64,000 nt of DNA, taken from assembly GCF_017303315.1 (NCBI RefSeq), contig NZ_JAFKOI010000005.1, forward strand, positions 1-64,000, read 5' to 3'. Positions 60,014 to 64,000 of the stretch are shown one piece after another; within the stretch, counting starts at the first letter, position 1; the number at the start of each line of letters is the position of its first letter. The notes below the pieces were generated by a model. It was not told the origin of the DNA, made no database searches, and saw only the letters and a program-made list of their open reading frames with translations. Origin of the DNA: Bacillus sp. NTK071 (GTDB lineage Bacteria; Bacillota; Bacilli; Bacillales; Guptibacillaceae). The position numbers were made by a program, and so were the translations under genes.

Positions 60014-61699
60014 CTACATTTCTTCAGGTGCATGCAAGCCGAGTAACCTCAGCCCTTCAGTAAGAACAATTGAGACAGCCGATACGAGTTGAAGTCTTGC
60101 TTTCAAATGTGTAACATCGTCCAGAATGCGAATTTGACCATAATACTTGTTAAACGAACGAGCTAGTTCCAGAACATACTTGGCAACTTGTGATGGATCA
60201 TATTCTTTTACTCCTCGCTCAATCGCTCTTGGAAATTCGTTAAGACGGGTAATAACCGGCCATGCTTCTCTATCCTTTATTGGTTCAAGTGGCCCTCCAT
60301 TTTGAAAGTGACCTTTACGAAGGATAGAACATGCTCGTGCATTAGTATACTGTACATATGGCCCCGTCTCTCCCTCCACTCTTAGCATATCTTCAAGTGA
60401 AAAATCGATGTCGTTACGACGATCATTTTTTAAGTCATGAAACAAGACGGCACCTACGCCAATTTGTTCAGCGATAACCTGTTTATTTTTCAATGATGGA
60501 TTTTTGGTGTTAATATTCTGTTCAGCAAGGGCAATCGCTTCCTTTAATACCTCTTCTAGTAGAACAACTTTTCCTTTTCTAGTCGACATTTTCTTACCAT
60601 CTTTTAGCATCATCCCAAACGTAATGTGATTCATTTGTTCGGCCCATTCATACCCGATCTTCTTTAATACTTCAAACACCTGTTTAAAGTGAAGGCTTTG
60701 TTCATTCCCTACGACATAAAGCGCTTGTTTGAAACCATATGTCTCGTAACGATAGATGGCCGCAGCTAAATCACGAGTCGCATAAAGCGTAGCTCCATCC
60801 TTCTTCTTGATTAAACATGGCGGGAGGTTCTCATCAACCTCCACTACCATAGCACCTTCGGATTCAGTGAGAAGATTTTTCTCTTCAAGAAGCTCCACCA
60901 CACGTTGCATTTTGTCGTTATAAAATGCCTCACCATTCGTAGAATCAAACGTTATTCCCATTAATTCATAAATACGATTAAATTCGTTAAGAGATTCTTC
61001 TCTAAACCACTTCCACAAAGCCACAGCATTAGGGTCCTTTTCTTCTAGTGATTTAAACGCCTTTCGTCCATCATCCAAAAGAGAAGGATGAGATTCTGCT
61101 TCTTCATGAAATTTAACATAAAGAGTAAGCAATTCCTTAATTGTATTTTGACGAACTTTAGTTTCATTTCCCCAATTACGATACGCCACAATTAATTTAC
61201 CAAATTGAGTTCCCCAATCACCTAAATGATTTATTCGAACCGGACGATATCCACTCTTTTCAAGAAGTAGTGCTATTGCATTTCCAATAACAGTCGAACG
61301 AAGATGTCCCATCGAAAATGGCTTTGCGATATTCGGTGAGGATAAATCAATTGTTACGGCTCCACCCTCTCCTAAATTTGATGATCCATACTGACATCCT
61401 TCCTGTAAGATCCTATTCACTACTTCAGAAGCTACTGATTCTTTCTCAAGAAATACATTAATATAGGGTCCCACAGCCACCACCTTTTGGAAGAGTGGAG
61501 ATTGAATTCGAGATGCTATGTTCGATGCTATTTTATCTGGTGCTGTTCGTTGCACTCTAGCGAGATCAAAACATGGAAACGCATAATCCCCTAACTTTTC
61601 ATACTTTGGTTTTTCTATTCGTTGAACTATCTCTTCCTTTGCTAATTGCTCATCACAAGCACCATACAATTCTTGTGCAAATAAGTCTTTATACTTCAC
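60014..61699 (-). CDS. argS: arginyl-tRNA synthetase
   Basis: 561 residues. The N-terminal Add-1 domain precedes the class I core: the HIGH box variant FSMGHLRST, the GDWGTQFG motif, and the KMSKS equivalent KKMSTRKG. The C-terminal anticodon domain ends in LGLHAPEEM. It charges tRNA-Arg. A T-box leader directly upstream shows control by uncharged tRNA. GTAGGAGGTC puts the start at GTG 61699; the longer frame is not needed. Confidence 0.95.
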   Translation of the reverse strand: MKYKDLFAQELYGACDEQLAKEEIVQRIEKPKYEKLGDYAFPCFDLARVQRTAPDKIASNIASRIQSPLFQKVVAVGPYINVFLEKESVASEVVNRILQEGCQYGSSNLGEGGAVTIDLSSPNIAKPFSMGHLRSTVIGNAIALLLEKSGYRPVRINHLGDWGTQFGKLIVAYRNWGNETKVRQNTIKELLTLYVKFHEEAESHPSLLDDGRKAFKSLEEKDPNAVALWKWFREESLNEFNRIYELMGITFDSTNGEAFYNDKMQRVVELLEEKNLLTESEGAMVVEVDENLPPCLIKKKDGATLYATRDLAAAIYRYETYGFKQALYVVGNEQSLHFKQVFEVLKKIGYEWAEQMNHITFGMMLKDGKKMSTRKGKVVLLEEVLKEAIALAEQNINTKNPSLKNKQVIAEQIGVGAVLFHDLKNDRRNDIDFSLEDMLRVEGETGPYVQYTNARACSILRKGHFQNGGPLEPIKDREAWPVITRLNEFPRAIERGVKEYDPSQVAKYVLELARSFNKYYGQIRILDDVTHLKARLQLVSAVSIVLTEGLRLLGLHAPEEM

Positions 61700-61753
61700 T
61701 TCCTGACCTCCTACAAAACGATTCATAATGGTCTAACTGACGAAACAAAAAAA

Positions 61754-61784
61754 ATCTCCGTCTCTATAATAGAGACGGAGATTA
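61754..61784 (-). terminator. T-box terminator
   Basis: AATCTCCGTCTCTA/TAGAGACGGAGATT fourteen-base arms followed by T8 on the reverse strand. It competes with the T-box antiterminator next to it. Confidence 0.9.
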
Positions 61785-61975
61785 ACCCGCGGTACCACTC
61801 TGATTGCTCAACCAGATGGCAGAGCCTGCTTTACTCAATAACGGGGAGCCCGACTGTTCCTACTTCATTCAGAACAGTATCTTGAAAGTCCGGTTCATGA
61901 TTGCTCAGATTTCGGGCTCTCACCACCCCCGAATCGCTTTATTCTGCTACAAACATTACTCTCTTTCGCATTGAC
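61754..61975 (-). promoter_or_regulatory. T-box leader of argS
   Basis: The antiterminator bulge sequence GTGGTACCGCGG is at 61787-61798 on the reverse strand. Upstream, a long stem I begins with GAAAGAGAGTAATG and closes with CTTTC; just before the closing strand is a CGGA that could be an arginine (CGG) specifier. Uncharged tRNA-Arg should stabilise the antiterminator and permit argS transcription. The specifier reading is tentative. Confidence 0.9.
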
Positions 61976-61995
61976 GATACATTATATTAGTAATC

Positions 61996-62023
61996 ATTAT
62001 AGACAATTAGAGAAAATAATCAA
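61996..62023 (-). promoter_or_regulatory. argS T-box promoter
   Basis: TTGATT (62018-62023), 16-base spacer and TATAAT (61996-62001) on the reverse strand, ~20 bases upstream of T-box stem I. Confidence 0.7.
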
Positions 62024-62054
62024 TCATTTTTATTAAAAAACCTGAGAAAGATTA

Positions 62055-62240
62055 TTATGAACTTGAATGAACTTGCGTTTTTTCAGCATCAGAAAAACCT
62101 TCTTCATACGCCTCTCGATAGATAGACGTCATGTACATCGATACAAGCTGTCTTACTTTCGGTTCAACTTTGACGACCTCCAAATGCTTCATACACCGAT
62201 CAATTGCAAGCTTTTCCTTTTGAATATTTTTCATCGTCAT
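62055..62240 (-). CDS. unknown 61-residue protein
   Basis: Small soluble, mostly helical protein (MTMKNIQKEKLAIDRCMKHL, then VEPKVRQLVSMYMTSIYREA). I do not recognise it. AAGGTGG lies eight bases before the ATG, and the next codon but one is also ATG. It is upstream of the argS leader on the same strand. Confidence 0.5.
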   Translation of the reverse strand: MTMKNIQKEKLAIDRCMKHLEVVKVEPKVRQLVSMYMTSIYREAYEEGFSDAEKTQVHSSS

Positions 62241-62488
62241 TGTAAGAACCACCTTCCGTTAAGCTATTTACCTAATTATACATTAGATAAACAGACTATG
62301 TACACCTGTTATACAATATAAAGCTTTATTCTCATAAAAACGATACAAAAGGCTACTAATTTGTAGCATTCTACATTTTGTGCACTAGACTTTAGAACTA
62401 CGTTTCAACAAAATACTACACGATACATAAATCCTTACTATATATAGCAAACTATATGGCAACCATGATTATCTAAGGAGGATGCGTA

Positions 62489-64000
62489 GTGAGACGTGGT
62501 ACACGTAAATCAGCTCGTAATAAGCCGTATCAAATCCCCACTTCTGCTGAATCCCATGATGCCTTCTGGACTCTCAAAGAAAATAAACACTATCTGAAAG
62601 AAGCTTTCTACCATACACAAGACCTTAAGTTCAGAGAAGTTGTTATTCAGAACGTGGCCTGCTTAATCTGTTATTTAGATCCTTTAGTTGATGAAGATAA
62701 ATTACAAACAACCATTATGAAGCCGCTAATGGAACGAAATGAACTAAACGTTGGGCATATCGTCACTTCTAAAGAAATACGTCAATCAAATAACCTTCTC
62801 AAAGCCGTTTCTGCACTAACAAAGGGATTTGTCGTTTTTCTAACGGAAGGTGTTCAGAATTTCTATTTATTAGAAGCGTTCTCATCTGATACAAGAGCTG
62901 TTACAGAACCAGTTAATGAGCAAGTTGTGAGAGGTTCTCATGAGGGATTTGTGGAAAACATTGTACAGAATCTACAAATGCTACGTCGTAGAATTGAAAA
63001 CCCAAATCTAGTTGTTAAATTTTTTAAAGTTGGTAAATCAACAGATACTAAACTAGCCATTGTTTACTTACAGAATCTTGCGAACCCAGAATTAGTTGCA
63101 GAGGTTGAAAGACGAATTAACGCCATAGAAGCTGACTCTATTCAAACACCAGGTTATGTAGAAGAGTTTATTGAAGACGCACCGTTTTCACCTTTTCCAC
63201 AGATGCTTAGTACAGAACGCCCTGACAGGTTAACTGCCCATGTCATCGAAGGGAGAGTTGGGCTTTTTATGGAAGGGAGTCCTTCTACTCTCATTATGCC
63301 AGTAACTTTTTTCTCCTTCTATCAGTCTCCAGAGGATTACAATAGTCGATGGTATATTGGCTCTGTCTTAAGAATCATCAGAATCACTAGCTTTATCTTT
63401 GCTCTTGCGCTACCTTCAATTTATATTGCGACCGTCTCGTTTCATTCAGAAATTCTGCCTGCTGAGCTCATATTAAATATTAAGAGTTCATTAGAAAATG
63501 TACCCTTTCCTCCTTTAATAGAAGCTTTAATTATGCAAATCACGCTTGAACTCTTAAGAGAGGCAGCAATCAGGTTGCCAGGTCCAATCGCACAGACGAT
63601 TGGTATTGTAGGCGGTTTGGTAATCGGAACCGCTATTGTAGAAGCCAACCTAGTATCGAATATGATGATCATTATTGTTGCCCTAACAGCTATTTCATCG
63701 TTTGCAGTTCCATCATATGAAATGAGTATGTCCATTCGGCTTCTGGGTTTTCCTTTAATGTTGTTATCAGCCACGTTTGGATTCATTGGACTCGTATTCG
63801 GGTTATCGTTGATCTTAATTCATCTTTGTGGGTTAGAAACATTCGGTACTCCCTATTTCTCTCCTCTTGCTCCATTTCGATTTAATGAGCTAAAAGATTC
63901 ACTAGTTAGGCTGCCAAGATGGTTGCTTGGAAAACGTCCAGTTGATGTTCATGCTCAGGAAGTGAGACAGGAATGGTTCTCAAGAAGGTGGAAACGCAAT
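62489..64000 (+). CDS. spore germination protein, GerA family (A subunit), 3' end cut
   Basis: A GTG at 62489 behind AAGGAGG opens a frame that remains open for 504 codons to the end of the window. A hydrophilic N-terminal half (to about 285) is followed by membrane segments with LPSIYIATVSFHSEILPAEL, EALIMQITLELLREAAIRLP and QTIGIVGGLVIGTAIVEANL, as in GerAA/GerKA/YndD. The sequence clearly differs from the A subunit at 50833-52323. Only a short C-terminal tail is missing; B and C genes probably follow beyond the edge. Confidence 0.93.
   Translation, partial: MRRGTRKSARNKPYQIPTSAESHDAFWTLKENKHYLKEAFYHTQDLKFREVVIQNVACLICYLDPLVDEDKLQTTIMKPLMERNELNVGHIVTSKEIRQSNNLLKAVSALTKGFVVFLTEGVQNFYLLEAFSSDTRAVTEPVNEQVVRGSHEGFVENIVQNLQMLRRRIENPNLVVKFFKVGKSTDTKLAIVYLQNLANPELVAEVERRINAIEADSIQTPGYVEEFIEDAPFSPFPQMLSTERPDRLTAHVIEGRVGLFMEGSPSTLIMPVTFFSFYQSPEDYNSRWYIGSVLRIIRITSFIFALALPSIYIATVSFHSEILPAELILNIKSSLENVPFPPLIEALIMQITLELLREAAIRLPGPIAQTIGIVGGLVIGTAIVEANLVSNMMIIIVALTAISSFAVPSYEMSMSIRLLGFPLMLLSATFGFIGLVFGLSLILIHLCGLETFGTPYFSPLAPFRFNELKDSLVRLPRWLLGKRPVDVHAQEVRQEWFSRRWKRN

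Overview
The window is a stretch of an endospore-forming Bacillaceae chromosome (Bacillus sensu lato). The sequence is AT-rich and genes carry strong AGGAGG-type ribosome binding sites. Spore genes are abundant: two GerA-type germination loci, a SpoIIP amidase, YjcZ- and YuzL-like peptides and a YteA-type protein. Regulation is typical of Firmicutes: T-box, FMN and preQ1 riboswitches, and CcpA-like and CodY-like sites. Two KtrB/KtrD potassium channels and a CPA1 sodium/proton antiporter would suit a salt- or alkali-tolerant strain, but genus cannot be fixed from sequence reading alone. I see no tRNA gene, prophage, insertion sequence or CRISPR array.

Layout. 1-5 kb: the 5' end of a 16S rRNA gene with its promoter and leader (reverse strand), ktrB, a CHY zinc finger protein, two unknown proteins and an MFS transporter. 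5-18 kb: an orphan PAS histidine kinase, hydrolase, acetyltransferase, the methionine-salvage pair mtnE/mtnU, a glycerophosphodiesterase, the queuosine pair queF/transporter behind a preQ1 riboswitch, a reductase, an HtrA protease and a membrane histidine kinase. 18-31 kb: Na+/H+ antiporter, secreted thermolysin-type protease, an 801-residue c-di-GMP enzyme, YitT, SpoIIP, cytochrome c, FMN-riboswitch-controlled ribU, an amidase and an orphan OppA. 31-43 kb: a MocR-type regulator lacking its PLP lysine, a DinB protein, an RsgA GTPase behind a possible leader-peptide attenuator, and a sigma-54/CcpA-type ketone-body locus (thiolase, 3-hydroxybutyrate dehydrogenase, GntP permease, activator) in which the CoA-transferase genes are reduced to a remnant. 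43-48 kb: universal stress protein, KtrD, and a two-component system with a cysteine-rich GAF sensor. 48-54 kb: a gerA-type A-B-C operon and a long isocitrate dehydrogenase. 54-64 kb: SCO protein, NUDIX hydrolase, CDF metal exporter, three tiny membrane proteins, a CzrA-like sensor with a clear operator, CtaG, a repeat element, YteA, T-box argS, and a second GerA-type gene running off the right edge.

The points most worth attention are the attenuator-like leader ahead of rsgA (34.98-35.18 kb), the gutted CoA-transferase at the sigma-54 promoter (38.57-38.84 kb), the run of tiny membrane-protein genes between czrA and czcD (56.37-56.76 kb), the nested palindrome behind the c-di-GMP gene (21.75-21.85 kb), and the MocR regulator without a PLP lysine (31.65-33.06 kb). 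Many start sites were moved inward from the longest reading frame because a good Shine-Dalgarno sequence lies before the inner start; each case is noted. All family calls come from motifs read by eye, without database searches.
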